64,000 nucleotides of DNA from an uncultured bacterium (GTDB lineage: Bacteria; Cyanobacteriota; Vampirovibrionia; Gastranaerophilales; Gastranaerophilaceae), in assembly GCA_949288725.1 (NCBI GenBank), contig CASELF010000017.1, forward strand, positions 1-64,000, written 5' to 3'. A program made the position numbers and the translations under genes. This document shows positions 28,169 through 37,349 of this stretch, piece by piece (position 1 is the first letter of the stretch; each line of letters starts with the position of its first letter). Below the pieces are notes generated by a model. It was not told where the DNA came from, ran no database searches, and saw only the letters and a program-made list of their open reading frames with translations.

Positions 28169-28921
28169 TTATAAATTCATTGATTGGCGTTTTGATTTAA
28201 TTTCATTTATCTGCTCAAGGTAATTTGATTTGGTCAAATCGCCAATTGATTTATATAATTTTAAAATACTTGTTTGAATATTTTCAGAATTCAAATAAAT
28301 CATATCATTTGCCATCTCAGGATTAGACATCGCAAGTCTTGTCATATCACGAAAACCTGATGATGCCATTTTCATTGCTAACTCATTATCTTGGGCTGTT
28401 TTAAATATTGCTTGCGCAATTAACATTGGCATATGAGAAATTAATGCAGCAGCCTCATCATGTTTTTGTGGAGTAGTTATAATAGGTTCTGCACCTAACT
28501 GTTTTATTATATTTACTAAAATTTCACTCTCTCCAAAGACCGGTGTAATTACCCATTTGGCACCTTTAAATAAACCTTCAAAAGAATTTTCAAAACCTTT
28601 ATGTTCAGTTCCTGCCATAGGATGGGACGGAACAAATTTATAAGGTCTTTTTTTCTTAGTAACAAATTCTTTTAGCGAACAAACATCAGATACAACTGTC
28701 GTTGGGGGCAAAATATTTTCTAATTCATCCAGAATATTCAAGGTTTTGTTCATCGCTGAACATACAAAAACAAGTTCACAATCTTTTAATACCGAATAAT
28801 CTTGATAAATATTTTCACCGCTTTGAGAATTGGAAACCCCGACAACTTCATAATTTAATTTGATTAAATCTTTAAAAATTGAACCGCCAATTAATCCAAG
28901 ACCGACTACACCAATTTTCAT
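28169..28921 (-). CDS. tyrA: Prephenate/arogenate dehydrogenase
   Basis: Tyrosine biosynthesis: oxidative decarboxylation of prephenate or arogenate. 250 residues. N-terminal Rossmann fold with GLGLIGGSIFKDL (about 7-19). The substrate-binding segment SHPMAGTEHKGFENS contains the catalytic His. A helical dimerisation domain with the second conserved His (ALISHMPMLIAQA) follows. No ACT or chorismate mutase domain is fused. It is the last gene of the plsY-proB-proA-tyrA run, 12 bases after proA. Cyanobacterial relatives usually prefer arogenate; specificity cannot be read here. Confidence 0.93.
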   Translation of the reverse strand: MKIGVVGLGLIGGSIFKDLIKLNYEVVGVSNSQSGENIYQDYSVLKDCELVFVCSAMNKTLNILDELENILPPTTVVSDVCSLKEFVTKKKRPYKFVPSHPMAGTEHKGFENSFEGLFKGAKWVITPVFGESEILVNIIKQLGAEPIITTPQKHDEAAALISHMPMLIAQAIFKTAQDNELAMKMASSGFRDMTRLAMSNPEMANDMIYLNSENIQTSILKLYKSIGDLTKSNYLEQINEIKSKRQSMNL

Positions 28922-28933
28922 AAGATACCTCGT

Positions 28934-30190
28934 TTAGTTCAAATCTTTGTGATGAAAAGTTTTTCTTCCTTTCACATAATCATCAACAATTTGTCCGTTT
29001 CCAATCAATTTATATTTATATATAGTCAAACCCTCCAACCCGACAGGTCCGCGAGCGTGGGTTTTGTTTGTAGAAATTCCGACTTCTGCACCAAAACCGT
29101 ATCTGAATCCATCTGCAAAACGAGTTGAAGCATTGAAATATACTCCTGCTGAATCTACTTTATTCATAAATTTTTCAGCATTTTCAATATTTTTTGTAAT
29201 AATACTATCTGTATGACCTGAACCATAAGTGTTTATATGTTCTATCGCTTCATCAACAGAATTTACAAATTTATATGATAAAGTTTTTTCTCCATATTCA
29301 GTTGACCAACTTTGAGGATTGGGAATTAGTTGAATTTCATTTAATTGCAATGATGCTAATAATTCATCTTTTTTTGCAAAATCTTTATGAATTAATAAAG
29401 TTTCAACCGCATTACAAGCACTTGGATATTGAGTTTTAGCATCTACTACAACACTTGATGCCATATTGATATCTGCACTTTCATCTACAAATATATGACA
29501 AATTCCGCTTGCATGACCTAAAACTGGAATTGATGTATTTGCTTTGATGTATTTTACTAAATTATTTCCCCCGCGAGGAATAATTAAATTTATATATTGG
29601 TCACACTTTAGCATTTGTGCAACATCTTCTCGATTAAACACTTGCTGTATAACGTTTTTCGGAAATCCTTGAACTTTATCAAGTGCATTATTTATAATTT
29701 CAAGAATTTTTTTATTTGTATTTTTAGATTCTTTCCCGCCTTTTAAAATTACGGCATTTGAAGATTTTATGGCAAGTGATGAAATCTGTGAAATTACATC
29801 AGGTCTTGCTTCAAAAATTATTCCCAAAACTCCTATCGGACAAGATACTTTTTGCAAAATTAAATCTTCGTCCAGTTGGCGTTTTAATAAAACCTTTCCG
29901 ACAGGATCTTCCAAATGTGAAATATCACGTATCCCTTGAATCATATCACGCATTTTGTTCTCATCAAGTTTTAATCTGTTATATACGGATTTTGAAATCT
30001 CCCCACTATCAAGAAGTACTTCCGCTTCTTTTAAATCTTGCTTATTACTTTCAAAAATTTCCTGCTTATTTTCTTCTATCAAATCCGCAATAGAATTCAG
30101 CGCAGAATTTTTAATTTCAGAACTTAAATCAGCAATCTCTAAAGAGGCTTGTTTTGCACGTTTTGCAATATTTATAAAATCTTCAACCAT
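28934..30190 (-). CDS. proA: Gamma-glutamyl phosphate reductase
   Basis: Second step of proline synthesis, reducing glutamyl 5-phosphate to the semialdehyde with NADPH. 418 residues from the ATG at 30190, preceded by TTTGGAG; the upstream in-frame TTG is part of that ribosome site. Aldehyde-dehydrogenase fold with the catalytic cysteine in QYPSACNAVETLLIH, nucleotide loop VILKGGKESKNTN, and the C-terminal FNASTRFADGFRYGFGAEVGIS signature. It lies 14 bases after proB. Confidence 0.97.
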   Translation of the reverse strand: MVEDFINIAKRAKQASLEIADLSSEIKNSALNSIADLIEENKQEIFESNKQDLKEAEVLLDSGEISKSVYNRLKLDENKMRDMIQGIRDISHLEDPVGKVLLKRQLDEDLILQKVSCPIGVLGIIFEARPDVISQISSLAIKSSNAVILKGGKESKNTNKKILEIINNALDKVQGFPKNVIQQVFNREDVAQMLKCDQYINLIIPRGGNNLVKYIKANTSIPVLGHASGICHIFVDESADINMASSVVVDAKTQYPSACNAVETLLIHKDFAKKDELLASLQLNEIQLIPNPQSWSTEYGEKTLSYKFVNSVDEAIEHINTYGSGHTDSIITKNIENAEKFMNKVDSAGVYFNASTRFADGFRYGFGAEVGISTNKTHARGPVGLEGLTIYKYKLIGNGQIVDDYVKGRKTFHHKDLN

Positions 30191-30204
30191 AATTTTCTCC
30201 AAAT

Positions 30205-31350
30205 TTAAAGCAGAGTTATATTATCTCTTGTTATAATTGCATCATAATTTTTAAATCCTAAAATTTCTGCAATATTGTCTGAATGATGACCTATAACTTT
30301 TTTACAAGAATTGGAATCATAATTAACAATTCCTCTTGCAAATTCATTTTTATCTTCGTCCAAAATTGAAATTACATCACCTTTTTTGAAGGTATTTATA
30401 ACATCTATAACCCCAATAGGTAAAAGACTTTTTTCTGCCAATAAGGCTTTTTTTGCACCATTATTAACAACAATTTTCCCAATAATATTTGTAGCATATC
30501 CAATCCATCTTCTTTTATCAGACATACTGCGATTTTCAGGCAAAAACATTGTCCCTAAATCTTCACCTTCAAAAATTCTTCTGATAACATAAGGCTCTTT
30601 CCCGTTTGCTATCAAAACCTTTCCGCCAAATCTTGTCACCTGACGAGCGGCTTTTAATTTGGTTTCCATACCGCCTCTGCCACCGCTGGAAGTACCTGAA
30701 GCAAGTGCTAATATGCTATCATCAACTTTTTCAACACATTTTATAAGTTTGGCATCTTTATTTGTTTTTGGATTGTCACTATATAACCCTGCAATATCTG
30801 ACAAAATTATCAACAAATCAGCATCTAATTCACTTGCAACAAGAGCTGACAACTTATCGTTATCAGAGAAACATACTTGCATATCCTCTATTCCATCACG
30901 CAAAGTTACATCACGTGTTGAAACGGTATCATTTTGATTAATTACAGGAATTGCACCAAGTTCAAGCAATTTGTTTAATGTTGTTCTCAAACTTAAATAT
31001 CTTTCTCTTACAGAAAAATCATCTTCTGTTAATAGAATTTGTGCTGCGACAAGTCCGTATGTTTCAAAACCGCCTTCATATATAGACATCAATTTTCCCT
31101 GCCCGATAGCCGCACATGCCTGCTTTAGCGCAGTACCTTGAGTATCTTGAAGATTTAATCGTTTTTTACCAAGTCCGACAGCACCTGAAGTTATCAAGAT
31201 AACTTCTTTCCCTGACATAACTAATGTTGCCATATCTTCAATAAATGAATATATTCTCGGCAGTGATACATATCCTTCATCATTTCTTAATACATTTGTT
31301 CCAAGTTTTACAACTATTCGTTTTGCTTTTACAAATTCTAATCTGTCCAT
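30205..31350 (-). CDS. proB: Glutamate 5-kinase with C-terminal PUA domain
   Basis: Commits glutamate to proline by phosphorylation. 381 residues. Amino-acid-kinase domain with VVKLGTNVL, LITSGAVGLGKKRL, NQNDTVSTRD, SDNDKLSALVA and SSGGRGGMETKLKAA. The last about 80 residues form a PUA domain (GDVISILDEDKNEFARGIV), as in E. coli ProB, where it takes part in feedback inhibition. It precedes proA by 14 bases and follows plsY by nine. Confidence 0.97.
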   Translation of the reverse strand: MDRLEFVKAKRIVVKLGTNVLRNDEGYVSLPRIYSFIEDMATLVMSGKEVILITSGAVGLGKKRLNLQDTQGTALKQACAAIGQGKLMSIYEGGFETYGLVAAQILLTEDDFSVRERYLSLRTTLNKLLELGAIPVINQNDTVSTRDVTLRDGIEDMQVCFSDNDKLSALVASELDADLLIILSDIAGLYSDNPKTNKDAKLIKCVEKVDDSILALASGTSSGGRGGMETKLKAARQVTRFGGKVLIANGKEPYVIRRIFEGEDLGTMFLPENRSMSDKRRWIGYATNIIGKIVVNNGAKKALLAEKSLLPIGVIDVINTFKKGDVISILDEDKNEFARGIVNYDSNSCKKVIGHHSDNIAEILGFKNYDAIITRDNITLL

Positions 31351-31359
31351 TTTTTAGTT

Positions 31360-32004
31360 TTATCTAACCTTATTTTCATTTCCTGCGATTAATCTTTTAA
31401 TATTTTCTCTATGTAGAAAAATTACATAAATTGCAGCAATCACTGTATAAACAATAAATGCTGAAGGTGTTTTTAATAACCACATAATAATCGGAGCAAC
31501 AGCAAGTGCAACTATTGAACCAACTGAAACGTATTTAGAAAACCAAGTTACAACACTCCATATAACAGCAACACATAAACCAACTATCCAATTTAGAGCA
31601 AACAAAGTTCCAACACCTGAAGCCACAGATTTGCCTCCGGTAAATTCAAGATAAACTGATTTGCTGTGTCCTAAAATTACGCAAACTGCCGCAACAACAG
31701 GTAAAATTCCATTATTGAATATTACTGGCGGAATTATATAATCATAAGTTAAAGACTTAGCAAAAAATATTGCCAGCAATACAGGAATTGCACCTTTTAA
31801 GGCATCTAATAACATTACAGTAAAAAACCATTTTTTACCCATTACACGTTTAACATTTGTTGCACCGGTTGAACCAGAACCGACTGTTCTGATATCTTGT
31901 CCGGTAAATAATTTAACAATAATATACCCCGTCGGAATTGAGCCGATTAAATAAGCAAGTATCGCAACAATTGATATCTCTCTTATAATTTCCATATAAT
32001 TCAT
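31360..32004 (-). CDS. plsY: Acyl-phosphate:glycerol-3-phosphate acyltransferase PlsY
   Basis: 214 residues, a small integral inner-membrane enzyme that makes lysophosphatidic acid for phospholipid synthesis. The PlsY signatures are present: GSIPTGYIIVKLFTGQDIR, GSGSTGATNVKRVMG and the GGKSVASGVG loop, distributed among about six hydrophobic segments. The ATG at 32004 follows AGGGGAGAAGAAT. It is the first of a compact four-gene run with proB, proA and tyrA; a 104-base gap to holB could hold a promoter. Confidence 0.95.
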   Translation of the reverse strand: MNYMEIIREISIVAILAYLIGSIPTGYIIVKLFTGQDIRTVGSGSTGATNVKRVMGKKWFFTVMLLDALKGAIPVLLAIFFAKSLTYDYIIPPVIFNNGILPVVAAVCVILGHSKSVYLEFTGGKSVASGVGTLFALNWIVGLCVAVIWSVVTWFSKYVSVGSIVALAVAPIIMWLLKTPSAFIVYTVIAAIYVIFLHRENIKRLIAGNENKVR

Positions 32005-32108
32005 ATTCTTCTCCCCTTTTAATTTATTTAATTATATCACATCTAATATATCAAATAATTTTTGTAACAGAATGTAAATCCTGAAAATATCTCCATTACT
32101 ACGCAAAT

Positions 32109-33014
32109 TTATTTCAAAAATAATTTAAAACATAAATTTTCCACAACTGTTTGAAGATTCATCTTAGATAATGTAGTTTGCTGCATTGCCTCTTCAACAT
32201 ATTTTAAATCCTCAAGCACCCTATAATACAATAACTTGTTATTAAAATTGGCAACCAAAACATCGAACATATAATTTTGAATTTGAATAAAAATTTCCTT
32301 CGGTTCGTTGTCCATTACAAGGTGCAATAATTCATTTTCCACATCAAGCACTTTATTTTTATCTATAGTCCAATAATTTGTAATAACATTTTCCACTAGA
32401 GAATAATCCCTGTCATTATCAATTAAAGAAGGTACAAAAAACGATTGTGCTCTTGATACTACAGTCGAAATAACATCTGTTTTATCTTTTGTCAGAAAAA
32501 TAAATGTTGTATTTTTCGGCGGTTCTTCAAAGGTTTTTAATAAAGCATTAGACGTTGCTTCAGGAAAATTTATTTTATTTAAAGGCAATAAATTTCCATC
32601 TTCATCCCTATCACAAAATATATAAACTCTATGATAATCACTTGAAATAGATAATTCATTTATAATAGATTTTGCTTGGTTAATATTTATATTTTTCTTA
32701 CCCTTTGAAAAATCTTCATCATCTGAAGAATTTGTATCAGCCTCTTTGAAATCTAATCTTGTATAAATTTTTATCGCAGGGTGAGTTTGTTCTCTTATCC
32801 ATTTGCAGTTTAAACAATTACAATCAAGACTTTTATCTTCTTTGCAATTCAAAAGTCTTGCAATTTCAAGAGCCAACTCGCACTGCAATTTTATATCCGG
32901 CCCCCACAATAATAAACAGTGGCTAATATTTTTATTCTCATCGGTAATACCTTTTTGAAAATAATCTATTAACTTTGGAACTTTTTGAACAACAGAACTA
33001 TCGTAATATTGCAT
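32109..33014 (-). CDS. holB: DNA polymerase III delta' subunit (clamp loader)
   Basis: 301 residues from the ATG at 33014 (GAGAGG upstream); a longer frame would overlap holA more. It has the zinc-binding cysteine set (CKEDKSLDCNCLNC, about 56-69) and the sensor/arginine segments of clamp-loader subunits (NALLKTFEEPPKNTTFIF, STVVSRAQSF). The P-loop position reads GPDIKLQC and lacks the GK[ST] core, fitting a subunit that does not hydrolyse ATP. It overlaps holA by 17 bases, which joins delta and delta' in one unit; the gamma/tau subunit is not in the window. Confidence 0.88.
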   Translation of the reverse strand: MQYYDSSVVQKVPKLIDYFQKGITDENKNISHCLLLWGPDIKLQCELALEIARLLNCKEDKSLDCNCLNCKWIREQTHPAIKIYTRLDFKEADTNSSDDEDFSKGKKNININQAKSIINELSISSDYHRVYIFCDRDEDGNLLPLNKINFPEATSNALLKTFEEPPKNTTFIFLTKDKTDVISTVVSRAQSFFVPSLIDNDRDYSLVENVITNYWTIDKNKVLDVENELLHLVMDNEPKEIFIQIQNYMFDVLVANFNNKLLYYRVLEDLKYVEEAMQQTTLSKMNLQTVVENLCFKLFLK

Positions 33015-33966
33015 ATTCAACCTCTCTATCAACATCCAGTGCTGATTGTCCTGTTTTTATTTTATATTCTGCCTCTGTAATATTTTCCTTTAATCTTACA
33101 AGATTTTTTAACGAAATATTTTTAACCTTTTGAACTTCTAATTTTGCACGATATGGGTGCATATTCAAAATTTTTGCAATCTCATCAGGAGAATATTTCA
33201 CAGAATTAACCTTGATTTGAATTTTTCCATGAAGAAGTGTTTGCAAAACTGATAATATTTCAAGCGGATGTTTTTTAGATAAAAGTTTGTGATATTCTTC
33301 AAGTGCCTTGGGTTTATTTTCGGCAATCAAATAATCCGCAAATGTAAATATATCTTCATTTATGACACAAATTTCTTTTACTGTTTGTTTTGTAACAGGA
33401 TTTTTACCTGCATAAATTTTTAATTTTTCAAGTTCAGAATCAAGCAAACGTAAATTTGAACCCACTTGAAGTAAAATAGTTGCTGCAACATCATCAGAAA
33501 TTTTTATATCTTTTGATTTTGCTCTTTGTTTTATCCAAGTTTCAAGTTCGGCAGTCTTATATGACGGAATTTTTAAAAATTCTTTTGCATTATATTTTGA
33601 AAACAGTTTAAATATTTTTCTGCGTTTATCTATTTTTTTCTGACTATCCTCAGGAATTACCGCAGTCAAAATTATATCAAGATTTTCTCCGCAACTATCC
33701 ATAGCATCAGCAATTTGAGAAAGTTGTTTGTCATCGAATGATTTATCTTCAGATTTTCCGCATAAATAATTTAAACAATTAATTTCTATGAGCATTTTCC
33801 CAAACATCATAGGCTGAGTTTTTAAAACCGCCACAAAATCAGGAAATTTAAGGTTGTTATAATATTTATAACTCATTTCAATAAAATTCTGATCAAGTTG
33901 TTCCTTAAACTTCTTAACCTCGTTTGAAATATTAAATTCCTCATCCCCATAGAAAAAATAAATCAT
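32998..33966 (-). CDS. holA: DNA polymerase III delta subunit
   Basis: 322 residues of the HolA family. An N-terminal segment (MIYFFYGDEEFNISNEVKKF) precedes the helical core with the characteristic KIPSYKTAELETWIKQRAKSKDIKI-type stretch, and a C-terminal collar domain has LLHGKIQIKV and TGQSALDVDREVEYAI. The delta subunit opens the beta clamp so it can be loaded on DNA. It is the first gene of a run with holB and divergent from murC across 147 bases. Confidence 0.9.
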   Translation of the reverse strand: MIYFFYGDEEFNISNEVKKFKEQLDQNFIEMSYKYYNNLKFPDFVAVLKTQPMMFGKMLIEINCLNYLCGKSEDKSFDDKQLSQIADAMDSCGENLDIILTAVIPEDSQKKIDKRRKIFKLFSKYNAKEFLKIPSYKTAELETWIKQRAKSKDIKISDDVAATILLQVGSNLRLLDSELEKLKIYAGKNPVTKQTVKEICVINEDIFTFADYLIAENKPKALEEYHKLLSKKHPLEILSVLQTLLHGKIQIKVNSVKYSPDEIAKILNMHPYRAKLEVQKVKNISLKNLVRLKENITEAEYKIKTGQSALDVDREVEYAILR

Positions 33967-34039
33967 ATTCCAATTATATAGAAAAATATTACTAAAGCAA
34001 TTTATTGTAAACAGAATTATGTTAAAAAAATATAATATT

Positions 34040-34069
34040 CGGACAGAAATTCTATTTTAGTAATATAAT
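34040..34069 (+). promoter_or_regulatory. Putative promoter of the murC-lepB operon
   Basis: CGGACA (34040-34045), 18 bases, perfect TATAAT (34064-34069), about 45 bases before the murC start. The -35 box matches four of six consensus positions. Confidence 0.5.
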
Positions 34070-34113
34070 TGTAAAAAGAAGTAGAGAATAATATAAATAG
34101 TAGGGATAAAGAA

Positions 34114-35511
34114 TTGAAAAAGAAATATCATTTTATTGCCATAGGCGGCGTAGGGATGAGCGGACTTGCTAAATTCTTATTACAAAAGGGTTTTGAAGTT
34201 TCAGGCTCAGATATTAGTGACAGTAAGTATGTTCAAAAAGTTAGAAAATTAGGGGCAAAAGTTTCTATAGGACACGATGCCAAAAATGTTCCTGAAGATT
34301 GTGTAGTTGTTGTTAGTACAGCAATTAAAGAAAACAATCCGGAACTTCAAAGAGCAAAAGAATTAGGATTACCAATTTGGCACAGATCAGACTTGTTGGT
34401 AGAAATTGCTAAAAATGAAGAATATTTTATCGGATTTTCAGGCACTCACGGCAAAACAACAACAAGCGGTTTGTGCGCTTATGTATTAGATAAGGCAGGT
34501 TATAAACCATCTTATGTTGTCGGCGGAATAATTCCTGAACTTGATTCTAATGCTAATGCAACTAATGAAAAATATTTCATTGCAGAATTAGATGAAAGTG
34601 ACGGTACTATTGTAAAATATTCTGCAAATCTTGTTGTAGTTAACAATCTTGAACCTGACCATTTGGATTTTTACAAAAATGGCTTGGATTCAATATTGGA
34701 AACATTTGAAAAATTTATATCAAACATTCGTCCAAATGGTATAGTTCTTGCCAATACCGACAATGACGGAGTTAAAAGACTTGTTAAATATTTCACAGAA
34801 CATGAACCTGCAAACAATGCCACATTTATAACATATTCAATCGGCGGAAACACAGATTATTCTGCTAAAAATATAAATTATGCCGAAGATTTTACAAGTT
34901 TTGATATATACTACAAAGGTGAATTACAAACGAATTTAAAAATTTGTCTGAAAGGTGTTCACAATGTTTATAACTCACTTGCAGTATGGGCAAGTTTACA
35001 CCAATCAGGAATTGAAATGGAACGTGTAAATCCACATTTTGCAACCTTTATAGGAATGGGCAGAAGATTTCAAAAAGTCGGAGAATTTAACGGAATTTCT
35101 ATCTATGATGATTACGCACATCACCCGACAGAAATCAAAGCAACATTATCTGCTTCAAAATCCTTCAAGGACAGAAATGTTATTGCAGTATTTCAACCGC
35201 ACAGATATACAAGATTGCAAAACCTTTGGAATGAATTCATGACAGCATTTTCTAATGTTGACAGAATTGTTGTTACTGATGTTTATGCAGCAAGTGAAGA
35301 ACCTATTGAAGGGGTTAATTCTGTTGCTTTCACAAATGAATTGAAAGAAAAACTTGATATTCCTTGCGAAAATTTATCAGGCGATATGCACGAAGTTGCT
35401 AAAAAATTACTGCCAACTTTAAAATCAGGTGATGTAGTAATCGGACTTGGTGCAGGTTCTATCACAAATTTAGGGAAAGAATTACTAAATTTAAGCGAAG
35501 CAAAGGTATAG
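34114..35511 (+). CDS. murC: UDP-N-acetylmuramate--L-alanine ligase
   Basis: Adds L-Ala to UDP-MurNAc in peptidoglycan synthesis. 465 residues starting at a TTG (34114) with AGGGAT upstream. N-terminal Rossmann motif IGGVGMSGLAKFLL, ATP-binding loop SGTHGKTTTSGLCAY, central DELDESDGT and NLEPDHLDFY, and C-terminal YDDYAHHPTEIKATL with FQPHRYTR are all conserved. First gene of a tight plus-strand cell-wall operon: murC, murB (3-nt gap), ddl, ftsQ, polyprenyl synthase, lepB. Confidence 0.98.
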   Translation: MKKKYHFIAIGGVGMSGLAKFLLQKGFEVSGSDISDSKYVQKVRKLGAKVSIGHDAKNVPEDCVVVVSTAIKENNPELQRAKELGLPIWHRSDLLVEIAKNEEYFIGFSGTHGKTTTSGLCAYVLDKAGYKPSYVVGGIIPELDSNANATNEKYFIAELDESDGTIVKYSANLVVVNNLEPDHLDFYKNGLDSILETFEKFISNIRPNGIVLANTDNDGVKRLVKYFTEHEPANNATFITYSIGGNTDYSAKNINYAEDFTSFDIYYKGELQTNLKICLKGVHNVYNSLAVWASLHQSGIEMERVNPHFATFIGMGRRFQKVGEFNGISIYDDYAHHPTEIKATLSASKSFKDRNVIAVFQPHRYTRLQNLWNEFMTAFSNVDRIVVTDVYAASEEPIEGVNSVAFTNELKEKLDIPCENLSGDMHEVAKKLLPTLKSGDVVIGLGAGSITNLGKELLNLSEAKV

Positions 35512-35514
35512 AAA

Positions 35515-36420
35515 ATGAACGTTGTTTCTGAAAAAAACTTTGATATTAGGAAATTAACTTCTTTCAAAATCGGCGGAAATATTAAAGAAGTTTTTTTCCC
35601 TGAAAATGTTGAAGATTTTGAAAATATCTTAAACACCTATCCTAATGCCAAAGTTTTCGGAAACCTTTCAAACACATTGATCTCATCTGACGGATATGAT
35701 GGAGTTGTTATAATAACAACCCGCATGGACAAAATCAAAATTGAAGGTAATACTGTTATTGCAGATGCCGGAGTAAAAGGTCCAAAATTAGCACAAGTTG
35801 TCTGTGAACAAGGTTTATCAGGACTTGAATTTATGATTGGATTTCCGGGTTCTGTTGGAGGTGAAGTATTTATGAATGCTTCTGCTAATTCTCAAGCAAT
35901 CAGTGACAGTTTAACTTCTGTACTTTGCTATTCAAAAGAAAAAGGTCTTGTCAGATATTCAAAAGATGAAATGGATTTTTCATACCGTCATTCAAGATGC
36001 AAGAAAGACAATTTGATTGTTTTGCAAGCTGAATTTAGATTACTTTCTAAAAATAAAACTGAAATAAAACAACAAATGGAAAATAATTTGCAATTTAGAA
36101 AAGCACATCAACCATCTTTAGCACTTCCAAATTGTGGGAGTATCTTCAAAAATCCTCAAGGGGATTCGGCAGGAAGATTGCTTGATTCAATAGGTGCAAA
36201 ATCTATGACTTGCGGGGGCTCAAAAGTTTGGGAAAACCATGCAAACTTTATTGTAAATAACAATAACGCAACATCACTTGATGTTTTGACATTGATGTAT
36301 AATCTATACACAAAAGTGAAAGACAAATACGAGATTGAACTGGAACCTGAAATAATCTTTTTAGGCGGAAAAAATGAGAAGGAAAATGAATTATGCAAGA
36401 CACTATACAAAGTAAAATAG
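35515..36420 (+). CDS. murB: UDP-N-acetylenolpyruvoylglucosamine reductase
   Basis: FAD/NADPH enzyme making UDP-MurNAc. 301 residues of the shorter (type II) MurB class: FAD-binding segment with GNLSNTLIS and FMIGFPGSVGGEVFMNA, then CGSIFKNPQGDSAGRLLDSIGAK with the catalytic Ser, and a final Glu near PEIIFLGG. The first FAD loop is shorter than in E. coli. It begins three bases after murC and overlaps ddl by 28 bases. Confidence 0.96.
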   Translation: MNVVSEKNFDIRKLTSFKIGGNIKEVFFPENVEDFENILNTYPNAKVFGNLSNTLISSDGYDGVVIITTRMDKIKIEGNTVIADAGVKGPKLAQVVCEQGLSGLEFMIGFPGSVGGEVFMNASANSQAISDSLTSVLCYSKEKGLVRYSKDEMDFSYRHSRCKKDNLIVLQAEFRLLSKNKTEIKQQMENNLQFRKAHQPSLALPNCGSIFKNPQGDSAGRLLDSIGAKSMTCGGSKVWENHANFIVNNNNATSLDVLTLMYNLYTKVKDKYEIELEPEIIFLGGKNEKENELCKTLYKVK

Positions 36421-37349
36421 ATAAAAATTCAAAAATCGCAGTACTATGCGGAGGCATGTCATCAGAAGCAGAAGTTTCAAGACGTTCAGGCAAAGGATGT
36501 TATGAAGCATTACAAAGATTAGGATATAAAAATTCTGAACTTGTAGAAGTTGATGAAAATATTGCACAAAAATTAAAAGACGGGAAATTTGATTACGCCT
36601 ACAACGCACTACATGGAAAATATGGAGAAGACGGATGTATCCAAGGACTTTTGGAAATTTTAAAAATTCCATATACAGGATGCGGAGTTATGTCTTCTGC
36701 TATTTGTATGAACAAGGAATACACAAAAAGAATTTTGGCCGTTAATTCAGATATTCCGCTTGCGAAATCAGTTTTCGTAAGAAAAGGTCAAAATGTTAAA
36801 GAAATGGTTAAAGGTTTAACATATCCTGTATTTACAAAACCGGTTTCAGAGGGTTCAAGTTTTGGAATGACAAAAGTGAATACTCCGGATGAACTTGAAA
36901 AAGCATACGAAGAAGCAATAAAATACAATGATGATGTTTTGATTGAAGAATTTATCGAAGGTGCATTTGTAACTGTAGGAGTTCTTGAAAAAGACGGCAA
37001 AAATTTTGCAACAGAAATTCTTGAAATCAGACCTAAAAATGAATGGTATGATTATGAATCAAAATACACACCCGGAATGTCAGAATTTGTATTACCTGCA
37101 GAATTAAGTCCTGAATTAACAAGAAAGACAAAAGAAATTGCCGTAAAAGCACACGAAGCAGCAGGCTGTAGAGGTGTTTCAAGAGTTGACTTTATGATAA
37201 GCAAAGACGGTATTCCTTACGTTATAGAAATAAATACATCACCAGGGATGACTGCAACAAGTGATTTGCCTGCACAATCAAAAGTTATGGGAATAAGTTA
37301 TGATGATTTAGTACAAATTATTATGAACGGAGCCGGATTAAATAAATAA
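36393..37349 (+). CDS. ddl: D-alanine--D-alanine ligase
   Basis: 318-residue ATP-grasp enzyme. Signatures: LCGGMSSEAEVSRRSG (start), ALHGKYGEDGCIQGLLE, the triad-bearing PVFTKPVSEGSSFGMTKV, IEEFIEGAF, and the magnesium-site block RVDFMISKDG..VIEINTSPGMT. The omega-loop residue following EYESK (YDYESKYTPGM) keeps the tyrosine typical of D-Ala-D-Ala rather than D-Ala-D-Lac ligases. AAGGAAAATGAATT precedes the ATG inside the murB end. Confidence 0.96.
   Translation: MQDTIQSKIDKNSKIAVLCGGMSSEAEVSRRSGKGCYEALQRLGYKNSELVEVDENIAQKLKDGKFDYAYNALHGKYGEDGCIQGLLEILKIPYTGCGVMSSAICMNKEYTKRILAVNSDIPLAKSVFVRKGQNVKEMVKGLTYPVFTKPVSEGSSFGMTKVNTPDELEKAYEEAIKYNDDVLIEEFIEGAFVTVGVLEKDGKNFATEILEIRPKNEWYDYESKYTPGMSEFVLPAELSPELTRKTKEIAVKAHEAAGCRGVSRVDFMISKDGIPYVIEINTSPGMTATSDLPAQSKVMGISYDDLVQIIMNGAGLNK

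Noticed and set aside
32109-33014. Loss of the GK[ST] core in the HolB P-loop
   Set aside because: Delta' subunits are commonly non-hydrolysing and lack a working Walker A (as in E. coli), so this is expected.
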